The notes under the pieces are model-generated. The model had not been told where the DNA came from, ran no database searches, and saw only the letters and a program-made list of their open reading frames with translations. 64,000 nucleotides of DNA from Bacillota bacterium. Lineage in GTDB: Bacteria; Bacillota; Clostridia; Lachnospirales; Cellulosilyticaceae. How positions within the stretch are numbered: the stretch's first letter is position 1; the number at the start of each line of letters is the position of its first letter. Made by a program: the position numbers and the translations under genes. Shown here piece by piece: positions 38,051-46,950 of this stretch. The stretch is taken from positions 1 through 64,000 of the forward strand of contig JAEWMQ010000073.1 in NCBI GenBank assembly GCA_023393125.1. The letters are read 5' to 3'.

Positions 38051-38091
38051 AAAACTCCTCAACTCTAGATTGTCTCTACATTTGAGGAGCT
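38051..38091 (-). terminator. Intrinsic terminator of the pentapeptide-protein pair
   Basis: GCTCCTCAA pairs with TTGAGGAGT, followed by TTTTTG on the minus strand. It lies 28 bases after the stop of the 38119 gene. The 37848-38050 stretch between it and the riboswitch is A/T-rich and presumably carries the permease promoter. Confidence 0.85.
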
Positions 38092-38118
38092 ATACACCTT
38101 ACTTTATTCAGTCAATGT

Positions 38119-38592
38119 CTATGCATTTACTTTATCACAAACCAGTTTATTTAATTGAGCCATACATTTAATAGCTTCTTGATTGCCCTCATCACGATAT
38201 TTCTTTTCTGTACTATAGCATTCAAATCCACTACACATATTAATTAATGCTTGAATTTCTTGCCACTGGGCCGTATACTTTTCTTCTTTATTGCTTGTAC
38301 CTACTTCTGTTTCCCAGCGTTTTAGTGTTTTATAAATATATTCATTACATACATAAAGCTCAAGTACTTTATCTTTTGTTAATCGCTCTTCAGCTTCTTC
38401 ATCTAACAGCGCATTCATTAATGCTGTTAATTCTAATAAAATGCCATTTCCTTCTAACTCTATGAGATAAGCGTCTTCCACATAGCGCTCATTTTCTTTA
38501 ATCATATGACCACATACACTAATAGACTTTCCATCTCGATTTCTTTTATTAGCCTTGCAAAAAATCTGTATTGTATTCATTGTCTTATCCAC
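38119..38592 (-). CDS. Protein of unknown function paired with a pentapeptide protein
   Basis: This protein of 157 residues is soluble and acidic, with no signal peptide. It starts MDKTMNTIQIF and has Cys at several places (for example VCGHMI, CSGFECYS), but no motif that I recognise. The N-terminal part is beta-rich and the rest helical. Its ATG comes two bases after the stop of the pentapeptide gene, so the two are co-translated. Function is open; partnership with the pentapeptide protein is inferred. Confidence 0.6.
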   Translation of the reverse strand: MDKTMNTIQIFCKANKRNRDGKSISVCGHMIKENERYVEDAYLIELEGNGILLELTALMNALLDEEAEERLTKDKVLELYVCNEYIYKTLKRWETEVGTSNKEEKYTAQWQEIQALINMCSGFECYSTEKKYRDEGNQEAIKCMAQLNKLVCDKVNA

Positions 38593-38594
38593 TA

Positions 38595-39260
38595 TTATTC
38601 TGCTTCCACTTCATTTACTTGTTTAATAGCTTTAATGGCTTCAATAATTGTCGTTAATGTACAAAAATCTTTTTCTATGCCATTCTTCATCATTTTTAAG
38701 CCTTTAATTAATGTTTGTTCATCAAATTCTTCTAATAAGCGCATGATACTAATAGGACTAACTTGACCTTCTTTTGTATCTAATACTCTTGCATATTTTA
38801 CAAATTCATTTTTCATAGCTGTTTCAGCTGCTTTTTCAAGTTCTTTGCTTATATCAAGGGTTGGCATTTCATCAAATACTTTTACATCTTGACCAGATAA
38901 TTCTAAATTAACTGCTCTGCTAAGGTCTGTTGCTACAAAAATTACATTTTTAAAGGTTGCACCTTCAAAGTTAACACCTTCTAGATTTACTGAATCAAAA
39001 AGTGTATTTTCAAATGTTACTTGTTTGAAGCTACTGTTTTTAAAATTAACTGCTACAAGCTCTGCTGCATCAAATGTACATCCTGTAAATTTACAAGCCT
39101 TAAACTGTGCCCCTCTAAAACTTGTATAATCAAAATGAGAACCTGAAAAATCACAATTAAAGCAATTGCTTCTTCTTAAATCTTTTGATGTGAAATCCAT
39201 ATTTACTTTTTCTTTATGACTATAGTTCATTTGATTATTCATTCTTTTGCTCGTTATCAT
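38595..39260 (-). CDS. Pentapeptide-repeat protein
   Basis: This 221-residue protein carries, from about 22 to 120, consecutive A(N/D)LxF-type pentapeptides (for example NCDFSGSHFDYTSFRGAQF), which form a right-handed quadrilateral beta helix. The C-terminal 100 residues are helical. Pentapeptide proteins such as Qnr protect gyrase; others are structural, so no function can be assigned. It is the first of two coupled genes; the upstream A/T-rich gap includes a terminator at 39324. Confidence 0.85.
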   Translation of the reverse strand: MITSKRMNNQMNYSHKEKVNMDFTSKDLRRSNCFNCDFSGSHFDYTSFRGAQFKACKFTGCTFDAAELVAVNFKNSSFKQVTFENTLFDSVNLEGVNFEGATFKNVIFVATDLSRAVNLELSGQDVKVFDEMPTLDISKELEKAAETAMKNEFVKYARVLDTKEGQVSPISIMRLLEEFDEQTLIKGLKMMKNGIEKDFCTLTTIIEAIKAIKQVNEVEAE

Positions 39261-39323
39261 TTTTTCTCCCTACTAAAATAACTTGTATTTTAGTTTTCTC
39301 TTGTATTATTTTAAAATTCTTGT

Positions 39324-39359
39324 AAAAAAACCTCTTATATCAAAAGATATAAGAGGTTT
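39324..39359 (-). terminator. Bidirectional intrinsic terminator
   Basis: AAACCTCTTATATC pairs with GATATAAGAGGTTT around AAAA; A-runs and T-runs flank it. It lies between the YitT gene and the pentapeptide gene, about 270 bases after the yitT stop. Confidence 0.8.
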
Positions 39360-39552
39360 CCACTGGTTTCTTTTTAATAATCTATTGTACCATACTTATA
39401 AATTAATGGCAATTTTTATTTATTTCTACTCTCACAGTTTATCATTTCAATGTTTTATATTTTACAACCTACACAAACTTCTAGTACATTTTCAGATTAT
39501 ACTAAAACTGTGATAAGTACTTATTTAATAACAAATATACCGGAGGAATAAA

Positions 39553-39621
39553 ATGAACATTACCTACTGTTACTATCATCACATACAGTATGGGCAAAAT
39601 AGATGTATGGCTATTACATAA
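39553..39621 (+). CDS. Possible 22-residue small protein
   Basis: An ATG with a strong GGAGGAATAAA ribosome site at 39542-39549 opens a 22-codon frame (MNITYCYYHHIQYGQNRCMA, then IT, stop). It is antisense-free, in a 369-base gap, and ends 8 bases before the convergent yitT stop. It is rich in Tyr, His and Cys. No terminator follows on the plus strand. It could be a real small protein, a leader or chance; the only support is the ribosome site. Confidence 0.3.
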   Translation: MNITYCYYHHIQYGQNRCMAIT

Positions 39622-39629
39622 AATTTTGG

Positions 39630-40478
39630 CTACCTATATTCTTTATGTAAGGTAAATCCACGACCACGAACTTCATTGACCTTATTAATAATCATAAAAG
39701 CATTTGCATCTATCTCCATAGTTAAATCATTGATTCTAGATAGCTCTCTATTGGATACAATCGTAAGTACGGCATAGGACTTCTTCCTTGTATGGCCTCC
39801 TTCACTATATAGCAAAGTTGTCCCTCTATCCAGCCTTGTACGAATCATCTCATTAATTGCCTCACTCTTCTCACTTATAATCTTAACTTGCATCTGATTT
39901 TTTCCAATCATTAATACCTTATCTAATACCATCGTATAAAGTAGTACTAAGAGGATCCCATACAATATCATTTCCTTGCTTGAAAAAAGCATCTGTGTTA
40001 GTAAAATAAGGCAATCTAGTGCAGACATCGTCACAGAAACTGATAACTTTAATTTCTTGTTTAAAATTAATGGTGGAATATCCATCCCACCTGTTGAAGC
40101 TCCTGCACGAATGACCATCCCAATACCTGCTCCAATTAGTAAGCCTGCAAATAAAGTTGCCAACATTGTATCATTGGTCATTCTGCCACCACCAAACACC
40201 TTCTCAAAGATGCTCAATATAAAAGGATAGTAAAAAGTACTTATAATAGTCGTTAGAGCAAAAGACTTCCCTAATACAATCCCTCCTAAAACAAACATTA
40301 CTATATTAAATACTCCTACGAAAATAGAAACTGGTATTCCTAGCTGATGCTGAAAAACAAGAGCAAGCCCTGTCGTTCCCCCAGTTATAAGATTATTAGG
40401 CAAAATAAATAATGCTACAGCTAAGGCATAAAGTGTATTTCCCAGTAAGATAATGGATATCTTTTTTATATTCATCAC
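39630..40478 (-). CDS. YitT-family membrane protein
   Basis: This membrane protein of 282 residues has about five or six helices (residues 5-190; a GASTGGMDIPPLILNKK block is typical) followed by a soluble C-terminal DUF2179 domain. YitT proteins are common in Firmicutes; their transport function is unproven. A ribosome site AAAGGAGACAAAAAG precedes the ATG. It appears monocistronic. Confidence 0.9.
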   Translation of the reverse strand: MMNIKKISIILLGNTLYALAVALFILPNNLITGGTTGLALVFQHQLGIPVSIFVGVFNIVMFVLGGIVLGKSFALTTIISTFYYPFILSIFEKVFGGGRMTNDTMLATLFAGLLIGAGIGMVIRAGASTGGMDIPPLILNKKLKLSVSVTMSALDCLILLTQMLFSSKEMILYGILLVLLYTMVLDKVLMIGKNQMQVKIISEKSEAINEMIRTRLDRGTTLLYSEGGHTRKKSYAVLTIVSNRELSRINDLTMEIDANAFMIINKVNEVRGRGFTLHKEYR

Positions 40479-40933
40479 TTTTTGTCTCCTTTCTTTATCT
40501 CTGTCTCCTTGTTAGCTTTATCAATTATACACTAAATTTTCTCTATTTACATTAATAACTCATATAATGGAGTCTCTCTAGATGGTAATACACTCTTAAA
40601 CTAAGAAAAGAAACTGTATGCATACATCTCATATGTATTTAACCTCAATTCCATACCTTTATGATATGAAATAAAAATAGCACATAACCTTTGATATGAT
40701 AAGGCTATGCGCTACAGCTATATTTGGATAAAATATACATTATCTCTTTCATCCCTACCTATATTATTTTATTAATATTAAATCATTAATGCTTAATATT
40801 TATTTTTTGCTTAAATCTATACCATTTTACTAAAATATCTATCTGCCACTGTTTTAAATTCTTACTCATCAAAAGACCACACCTTTTTATTTTAAAGTAT
40901 CGTCATGTGATTTACATTTTAAACATCGTAACT
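40479..40933 (-). other. Non-coding gap with one imperfect hairpin
   Basis: This 455-base A/T-rich stretch has no convincing gene on either strand. An imperfect hairpin at about 40677-40715 (TAGC-CATA-CCTT with AAGG-TATG-GCTA, interrupted) may end the lipoprotein transcript. The remainder presumably holds the yitT promoter. Confidence 0.5.
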
Positions 40934-41482
40934 TTACTTCTTTTCAGTAACTACAACATAACTTGCCTCACCATGAAAACCATTGGTCTCCAAATTTTCC
41001 TTATCCCATGTTGCAATGATTTCATATACTCTATCTGGTTTAAACTTTATTATAAATGTATCTTCATAAGTAGTAGATGAGAGAACTGTAGTTTCTGTAC
41101 TTCCTATCTGTGATATATCCCACTCATTTACTATGATTTTATCAGGCTCTACAACACACGAAAACGTGTATAATGCAAGCCCTGCTTCGTTAGAATGAAG
41201 TAGTTTCAGCTTTTCTTCTTTGTTCTGGGCCGTTTCTAATGGATGTGAACCACAGGCAATCATACTCACCGTCTCTTTTCCATTTAGATAATTCCAGGTA
41301 TAATTTCCGGGCTGCACCTCAAACTCATTTAGCGTACTGGACAAAGGATCTGATAACTTGATTGCAGGTGCAGAAGTCAACAAAACATTCTCCTTTGTCT
41401 TTACATTAACTGATGCTGAGCTACAACCAGCTAGTATAAACAAACTTAATCCCATTATAAAAACTATCAATCTTTTTATCAT
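40934..41482 (-). CDS. Secreted lipoprotein of unknown function
   Basis: This protein of 182 residues has a lipoprotein signal: a basic start, a hydrophobic run and the lipobox LAGC (C20). The mature part is beta-rich and Gly-poor with no motif I recognise; WNYLNGKETVSMIACGSHPLE is the only distinctive block. It should be anchored on the outer face of the membrane. GGAGGGGAGT precedes the ATG. It is followed by a long non-coding gap and lies downstream of a gene remnant. Confidence 0.7.
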   Translation of the reverse strand: MIKRLIVFIMGLSLFILAGCSSASVNVKTKENVLLTSAPAIKLSDPLSSTLNEFEVQPGNYTWNYLNGKETVSMIACGSHPLETAQNKEEKLKLLHSNEAGLALYTFSCVVEPDKIIVNEWDISQIGSTETTVLSSTTYEDTFIIKFKPDRVYEIIATWDKENLETNGFHGEASYVVVTEKK

Positions 41483-41517
41483 ACTCCCCTCCTATTCTTA
41501 TTGATATAGACGCTATA

Positions 41518-41760
41518 TCAATAGCTTTTGTTCCAAAAATGATAGCTTATATTGTTTTCAATCCCGTATCCTAATGCCCAGTCTTCCATGGGTGCTGGCA
41601 AACGTTCTTTATATCTACTATCATTCGTATAATATTGCAACTTATCTTCTTTTAGAGCTGCATATATGTATTGGTCTCCCAATATATAATAGCAATAGCC
41701 CGAACTTCCTCTTAAATAGGATTGCCCACCTAGAACAATTGTGTCCTCAAAAATAACTCT
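41518..41760 (-). pseudogene. C-terminal remnant of a lost gene (80 codons)
   Basis: An open frame without a start codon runs 80 codons to a stop at 41518, bounded upstream by a TAG. Its translation (for example DTIVLGGQSYLRGSSGYCYY and later PAPMEDWALGYGIENN) looks like real protein, rich in Tyr and Gly. It follows the CPBP protease gene on the same strand. The family is not recognised. The missing 5' part suggests deletion. Confidence 0.5.
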
Positions 41761-41834
41761 CTACCTAAGAAAGAGCGTATCTGTACAATAATCTCTCCGA
41801 TAAATTGGAATTTATCTTTTCTAATAAATTGTAA

Positions 41835-42554
41835 CTATCCACACATAGTTTCATACAATCCAGGTATTGCAGAAGTTGCTAAAATTTGCATTGCCGTTGC
41901 AACATCAATAATTGTATGTCCCACCATAAGCGGTAACGGGTTTCTTTTTTTATAATAATACCAACATAAAATTAGTGTTAAAGGTAAAAAAGACAGAAAC
42001 CTATATATAACATACTTAATATCAAATAAAACAGGAATAAAACTATGTTGTAATGCAAAAAAAACTGCAGGAGTAATAATGGCTATGTATTTATTTTTTA
42101 TTTGATTAACTCCGCATCCCAAATATAGACCTTCTTCTGCAAATGCAGTAGATATTGGTAATATAACGATATTAATTATAGCCAAGCCTAATGGTATGGG
42201 GGCAATCATCATTGGTGCTGCATACGGTATTATTCCATAGCAAATATATCCTGCAAGATACATTCCTCCCATACCAATAAGTAAAATAATTATTGACATT
42301 GCTACTATTTCTCTAGGTTTAGTTTTCCCCTTCTGAAAATTAATAAGTTCCCAATAATTACTCTTTGCTTTTTTGGTTATGTACCACAAGAATAAAATCG
42401 TTAAAACATTTACACAACTTGCGACAATTGACCACCAGTTACTAATCTCACTAATTTCTTTATTAGTTATTAATGCTCCAATTATAAAAACTATAATAAA
42501 TAATAGACATCGACTCGGCAACAAATAATATAAGCCTTTATTCTGCAACTTCAT
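41835..42554 (-). CDS. CPBP-family intramembrane metalloprotease
   Basis: This membrane protein of 239 residues has about seven to eight helices and the CPBP/Abi motifs: motif 1 AFAEEGLYLG (E-E; the usual Arg is absent), motif 2 FALQHSF and motif 3 HTIID. These residues form the metal site of CAAX-type proteases, in bacteria often linked to bacteriocin self-immunity or peptide processing. No bacteriocin gene is adjacent. It ends just before a gene remnant. Confidence 0.85.
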   Translation of the reverse strand: MKLQNKGLYYLLPSRCLLFIIVFIIGALITNKEISEISNWWSIVASCVNVLTILFLWYITKKAKSNYWELINFQKGKTKPREIVAMSIIILLIGMGGMYLAGYICYGIIPYAAPMMIAPIPLGLAIINIVILPISTAFAEEGLYLGCGVNQIKNKYIAIITPAVFFALQHSFIPVLFDIKYVIYRFLSFLPLTLILCWYYYKKRNPLPLMVGHTIIDVATAMQILATSAIPGLYETMCG

Positions 42555-42676
42555 AAATCACCTCAGAAATTCAAATTTATGATTCTGTAAGCTATCTTAT
42601 TCTTATTAACTAAACTGCTTATATAGTATATCACTTTTAGTGTGTTACATTTTGTAATTTTGTGCATATAAAAAAA

Positions 42677-42716
42677 TAAGACCAGGCATTACTGCCTAGT
42701 TCATCTAAAACTATTC
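42677..42716 (+). repeat. Short dispersed repeat, two copies (other copy 44446-44490)
   Basis: This stretch and 44446-44490 share AAAATAAG-x-C-x-AGGCATTAC, CATCTAA and CTAAAACTATTC, with small differences. Each includes AGGC/GCCT-type pairing that could act as a weak terminator on the minus strand. The two copies bracket the isochorismatase, remnant and VOC region. They could mark an old duplication or a degenerate terminator family. Confidence 0.5.
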
Positions 42717-42800
42717 TTTGCTTATTAACCCTTTGATAAAATGTGTTTTAAACAACTTACTTAGTAGCACCTATTACTATGTGTTTACTCAGACTTTTTA

Positions 42801-43280
42801 TCATTCAACTACCTCTACATTGGAACTAAGCAACTTTTCCTTTGTTTTTAGAAACTTACGTTTGTCTTTTATGCCTATGTACTCCAAAGGACAAACAACA
42901 GAAAAACCTAATTTACTTGCATCTAATGCTGATGAAGCAACGCAGCAGTTTCCATCAATGCCTATTATCTCTATTTTGGATATTCCTTTCTCTTTTAACA
43001 ACTCCAGCAGACTATCTTCAGCAAACACGCTGGCCTTACCTTTTTCTATCCAACAGTTTGATACAATAACTAGCTCTTTAACAAAATCAGATACATATGT
43101 TTCCTTATTTCGTTTACCTTTGTTTTTCACATAAATCACTAATATGCCAGCTCTATTCGCACTTACAATTCTCTCATTTACTTTTTCAATAAGGAGGCTC
43201 GGATAATAATTATATCTACTGTTTTGTCCAATGTAGTCTTCCTGCATATCTATAACCATTAATGCTTTTTCATTTTCCAT
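42801..43280 (-). CDS. Isochorismatase-like cysteine hydrolase
   Basis: This 159-residue protein has the cysteine-hydrolase fold: D11 in MVIDMQEDYI, a Lys near 82 in the EKGKASVF block, and a catalytic Cys in GIDGNCCVASSALDA near 112. The family includes nicotinamidase and isochorismatase; the substrate is not clear. GGAAAAGATT is a plausible ribosome site. The gene lies next to a S41-peptidase remnant, in a region with several broken genes. Confidence 0.85.
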   Translation of the reverse strand: MENEKALMVIDMQEDYIGQNSRYNYYPSLLIEKVNERIVSANRAGILVIYVKNKGKRNKETYVSDFVKELVIVSNCWIEKGKASVFAEDSLLELLKEKGISKIEIIGIDGNCCVASSALDASKLGFSVVCPLEYIGIKDKRKFLKTKEKLLSSNVEVVE

Positions 43281-43333
43281 AATCTTTTCCTCATATCGTT
43301 TCTGATTTGTAGACTGTATGTTACATCTTGAAC

Positions 43334-43700
43334 CTATTGTATCTGTATATCCTCCACAATTCTTTGATACACAGTATCAGTGCCACTAGATATGTCCTCA
43401 AAGGATGGCTGTACTTCCACATCGGGAACGACACTTTCAACGATATCACCATATTTCTTAGCCAAATTCGGTACATAGTCACTTGCAGTAGGGACTTGTA
43501 ACATCAAACCCACCTCTGGAATGGCTGTTACCTTTACCTCCGTATAATTATGAATAGCACCTGCCGTCAGCTCACCATAAATGGTTACATCGCCAAAATA
43601 ATCAAGACAGTCTTCTAGTGCGTGAACAGCTGCTGATGCTGAATGACTAAAAGAGGATCAATAAATAGATCTGTGCTATTTTTCTATTATACTAATAGCG
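43334..43700 (-). pseudogene. Remnant of an S41-family peptidase gene
   Basis: The minus strand encodes about 100 codons ending at 43334 that look like the C-terminal half of an S41 (tail-specific) protease: SHSASAAVHALEDCLDYFGD, then YGELTAGAIHNYTEVKV. The TASAAE-type catalytic Ser block is at its start. Just upstream the frame is broken by a shift near 43645 (DLFIDPLLVIQH in another frame), and the N-terminal half is missing. No start codon remains. It is a non-functional fragment. Confidence 0.7.
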
Positions 43701-43735
43701 TGCTTTCATGTTATGTACATAATCTGTTAAGAATT

Positions 43736-44039
43736 TCATTCTAAATCAAGTAAAGTTTCTTTAAAAATCAAACTCAGAGTTTCTACTGGTATTACTTGTT
43801 TTGTATGTATTTGTAACATTTCTTTTGGAGTTATCTTAAATTGCAAAAGTTGATTTCTATATTTATTTATTGCAGATGCTTCAATATTCAAATGGTCATA
43901 TATCATCTTCATTACAAATTTTAAAATAACTATTTTACTAATTATCCTTCGTTTCTGCCTCAACTTTTACATCATCATAGCAAATACCACAATAGTCATT
44001 TCCATTATATTCCCATGCGTAATCTAATGCGAAAAAGTT
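43736..44039 (-). pseudogene. Two short coding remnants upstream of the S41 fragment
   Basis: From 44039 to 43938 an open frame without a start reads ALDYAWEYNGNDYCGICYDD and ends at a stop. A second frame from 43963 to 43736 reads MKMIYDHLNIEASAINKYRN and then ITPKEMLQIHTKQVI. Neither has a ribosome site. They look like pieces of real genes left after deletions. The families are not recognised; the second could be a small intact protein of about 58 residues. Confidence 0.4.
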
Positions 44040-44386
44040 CATGCCTGAAAACTTCTCAAATAAATAACATTTCTATCTGGATCATAAAAACTCATATTTT
44101 TTGCTCCCCATGGACGAATGGTAGGTTTTTCAATCATTTCAATTCCCATATCTACAAGTCTTTCATATTCTACATCAATATTCTTTACAGTGAATGCAAT
44201 ACATATATTTTGATTTGCATTATTTTTTACAGAACCGTCATTGTATATTGTTAGCATCGTTTCTTCTGATAAAATGGTTTGATGCACCTCATCATTGCTT
44301 CCATTATCCGTTCCAAGTAATAATTTATAAAAATCTGCTAATCTTATAACATCATTTGTTAATAAACTAACCTCTCCTATTCTCAT
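44039..44386 (-). CDS. VOC-family (glyoxalase/bleomycin-resistance-type) protein
   Basis: This 115-residue protein has the VOC beta-alpha-beta-beta-beta fold: VSLLTNDVIRLADFYKLLLG at the start, ICIAFTVKNID in the middle and MSFYDPDRNVIYL at the end. It is full length for a single VOC subunit and likely a dimer. Members bind a metal and diverse substrates (methylglyoxal, fosfomycin, bleomycin); none can be assigned. AAGGAGGAGTT precedes the ATG. It abuts gene remnants. Confidence 0.85.
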   Translation of the reverse strand: MRIGEVSLLTNDVIRLADFYKLLLGTDNGSNDEVHQTILSEETMLTIYNDGSVKNNANQNICIAFTVKNIDVEYERLVDMGIEMIEKPTIRPWGAKNMSFYDPDRNVIYLRSFQA

Positions 44387-44541
44387 AACTCCTCCTTAAA
44401 TCTGAATTTTCCAATTTATAAAATTTTTACTTTCTCATTATACAAAATAAGGCTAGGCATTACCATCTAATCCTCTCTAAAACTATTCCAGAAATGGCTC
44501 ACGAACTAGAGTGCCTGATCATTATAGTTTCCCCATATAAC

Positions 44542-44586
44542 AAAAAAGCCAAACTTAAAGTAGTTTCACTCTAAGCTGGCATTTTC
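44542..44586 (-). terminator. Intrinsic terminator of the deaminase/nucleoside transporter operon
   Basis: GCCAGCTTAGAGTGAAACT pairs with its interrupted complement TTTAAGTTTGGC on the minus strand, followed by TTTTTTG. It lies 11 bases beyond the stop of the amidohydrolase gene. Confidence 0.8.
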
Positions 44587-44597
44587 TTTTTGTCTAT

Positions 44598-45986
44598 TTA
44601 TTTTTCCCAAATATGTGGGTGAGGATTTCTAAGTACGCGGTTACATACTTCCTCTCCTTCTAAAAATAATTGTTTTTCATCTACTTTTGTTAAACGGCCT
44701 TCTTTCACGACAACTTCACCATTTACCATTGTCATCCATACAGAACCTGTTACACCACCTCTTGGTAAGAGGTTTTTAGGATCGTGGATTAAGCCGGTCA
44801 TTTCTAAACCACTAATATCCACCATAAATAAGTCAGCAGCTTTTGATACTTCAAGTGTACCTAAGTCACTTCTTCCTAATGTTTTTGCACCATTAACTGT
44901 TGCAATCTTTAACATTTCATAAGGTGTTAAAGAAATCCCTCTTTCTTTAGAGTAGTAGCTTTGCATTAAATAGGAAAGACGCAGCGCATCTAATAAGTTA
45001 GAGCTATCATTTGTAGCTGAGCCATCACATCCTAAGCTGATTAAGACACCTTTTTCTTTCATTGCTTTCATATCTAAAATAGGAAAACCACCTAATACAG
45101 CTGGTGTAGGGCAGTGACTTACCCCTGTTCCTGTGCGGCCTAAAACTTCATATTCATCTGGTGTAAGCTCCCAACCATGTGCAATCCATACATCTTCTCC
45201 TACAAAGCCAATATCTTCACACCATGCAAGGGTACGTTTGCCATGTCTTTCTTCAATACCTGCACATTCTCCCTCACCTAAATGAGTGTGTAAACGCACA
45301 CCTAATTTTCTGGCAAGCTCTGCGGATTTGATAAAGGTCTCTTCATAGCAGTTAATGGGTTGACATGGGGCAATAACAATTTGCTTCATTGAATATGGAT
45401 TAGGATCATGATACTTCTCAACCAATCTTTCACAATCTTGTAAGAACTCCTGCGTTGTCTCTACCATTTCTGCTGGTATAGAGCTTCCTTCTTCTCTTGG
45501 CAGCGTGTTGGCCCCTCTACCTGCGTGATAACGAATGCCTAATAATTCAGCTGCTTCCATTTGTCTATCTACAGCACGTTTACCTGTTTTTTGTGTATAA
45601 CAATATTGATGGTCAAAAGCACAGGTACAACCATGTTTTAATAAATCTGCCATTGCCGTAAGGGATGCATAATAGATCACATCATCATCTATCTCTTTAA
45701 AAATACGATAAATCTTATCGATCCAATCCATCACCATTAAATTTGGATAATCAATAGTCATTAAGTTTCTTACAAAAGTTTGGAAGAAATGATGATGTGT
45801 ATTAACCATCCCTGGATAAATAATTTTATCAGTTGCATCAATGATTTCGGCATCTTCTGCTTGAAGGTCTTTTCCTATTTTGATGATGGCTGGTCCATCT
45901 ATTAATAAATCACTATTATAAAATACATTATCTTCTGCATCACAAGTTACAATTGCATATGCATTTTTAATTAACTTTTTTGCCAT
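44598..45986 (-). CDS. 8-oxoguanine deaminase-like amidohydrolase (ATZ/TRZ family)
   Basis: This zinc hydrolase of 462 residues has a TIM-barrel amidohydrolase fold. The metal site shows NTHHHFFQT (H64-x-H66), HTHLGEGE, HGWELTP, and GCDGSATNDSSNLLDALR. These blocks match the 8-oxoguanine deaminase / hydroxyatrazine ethylaminohydrolase clade. It likely deaminates guanine-type bases to xanthine or related products. It follows the nucleoside ABC permease genes by 25 bases, on the same strand, so salvage of imported purines is the natural reading. A guanine deaminase cannot be excluded. Confidence 0.88.
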   Translation of the reverse strand: MAKKLIKNAYAIVTCDAEDNVFYNSDLLIDGPAIIKIGKDLQAEDAEIIDATDKIIYPGMVNTHHHFFQTFVRNLMTIDYPNLMVMDWIDKIYRIFKEIDDDVIYYASLTAMADLLKHGCTCAFDHQYCYTQKTGKRAVDRQMEAAELLGIRYHAGRGANTLPREEGSSIPAEMVETTQEFLQDCERLVEKYHDPNPYSMKQIVIAPCQPINCYEETFIKSAELARKLGVRLHTHLGEGECAGIEERHGKRTLAWCEDIGFVGEDVWIAHGWELTPDEYEVLGRTGTGVSHCPTPAVLGGFPILDMKAMKEKGVLISLGCDGSATNDSSNLLDALRLSYLMQSYYSKERGISLTPYEMLKIATVNGAKTLGRSDLGTLEVSKAADLFMVDISGLEMTGLIHDPKNLLPRGGVTGSVWMTMVNGEVVVKEGRLTKVDEKQLFLEGEEVCNRVLRNPHPHIWEK

Positions 45987-46011
45987 TTTGAAATTTCACC
46001 TCTTCTAATAT

Positions 46012-46950
46012 TTAACGAGAACCTCTAATATATGGTACGCCTAAGCTTTCTGGTTCACTTTTCTTTCTCGCTGAAAGTAAAAGTGCAATGAGTGTAATCA
46101 CATAGGGTAACATGGCTAAAGCTTGACTAGGCAGCGCTACACCCATGGCTTGCAAACGAATCTGCAAAGCATTTGCCCCGCCAAAGATTAAAGCCGCACC
46201 AAACATACCCATTGGTGTATATCTCCCTAATATAACTGCTGCAAGAGCAATATAGCCTCGCCCAGATATCATATTCTCTGAAAACTTACCAAGCTGTACA
46301 AGTACAAGGGTTGCCCCTCCAATACCACCTAACATACCATTTACTGCAATAGCAAACCACTGATATTTATAAACAGGAATCCCTGCCGCATCTGCAGCTC
46401 TTGGGCTTTCTCCAATTGCTGTAAAGGCAAGTCCATGTGCACTCTTCTTATAAAAAATAACTGCTGTAATCACTAATAGATAAAGAACATATGTCAAAAC
46501 ATCTTGATTAAAGAATGCATTCCCTATTAAAGGAATCTCTGAAAGTACAGGAATTTTAATCGCTGCAAGCGTTGGTATTTGCTGATAAGACTCACTTGCC
46601 ATCAATTTATATAAGAAGCTAGTAACCCCTAACATAAATATATTAAGTGCAATCCCACTTACTGATTGGTTTTGTGCCAGTTTAATGGTCAAAAAGCCAT
46701 GTATTGCACTTACTAACCAGCCGCCTAGCATCCCACAAATAAGTCCAACAAACAAATTATCGCTATAATAAGCACCTGCAAAGGAGAAGAATGCACCCCC
46801 AAGCATAACGCCTTCCATACCAATATTTAAAATGCCTGTGCGTTCTAAAAAGACTTCACCTAAACCTGCATACAAGAGAGGAATCGCCATACGTACAGTA
46901 GCGGTTAGAAATGCTGTCAAAAAGGTGAGCGTAAAAATTTGTTCTAACAC
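46012..46950 (-). CDS. Nucleoside/BMP-type ABC transporter permease 2
   Basis: This permease of 312 residues has about eight to nine membrane helices. The family block NIGMEGVMLGGAFFSFAG near residue 40 and GLAFTAIGESPRAADAAGI are typical of the NupQ/YufQ type. It pairs with the permease at 46944, overlapping its end by 7 bases. The operon order (lipoprotein, ATPase, permease, permease, deaminase) is that of purine nucleoside importers. Confidence 0.9.
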   Translation of the reverse strand: MLEQIFTLTFLTAFLTATVRMAIPLLYAGLGEVFLERTGILNIGMEGVMLGGAFFSFAGAYYSDNLFVGLICGMLGGWLVSAIHGFLTIKLAQNQSVSGIALNIFMLGVTSFLYKLMASESYQQIPTLAAIKIPVLSEIPLIGNAFFNQDVLTYVLYLLVITAVIFYKKSAHGLAFTAIGESPRAADAAGIPVYKYQWFAIAVNGMLGGIGGATLVLVQLGKFSENMISGRGYIALAAVILGRYTPMGMFGAALIFGGANALQIRLQAMGVALPSQALAMLPYVITLIALLLSARKKSEPESLGVPYIRGSR

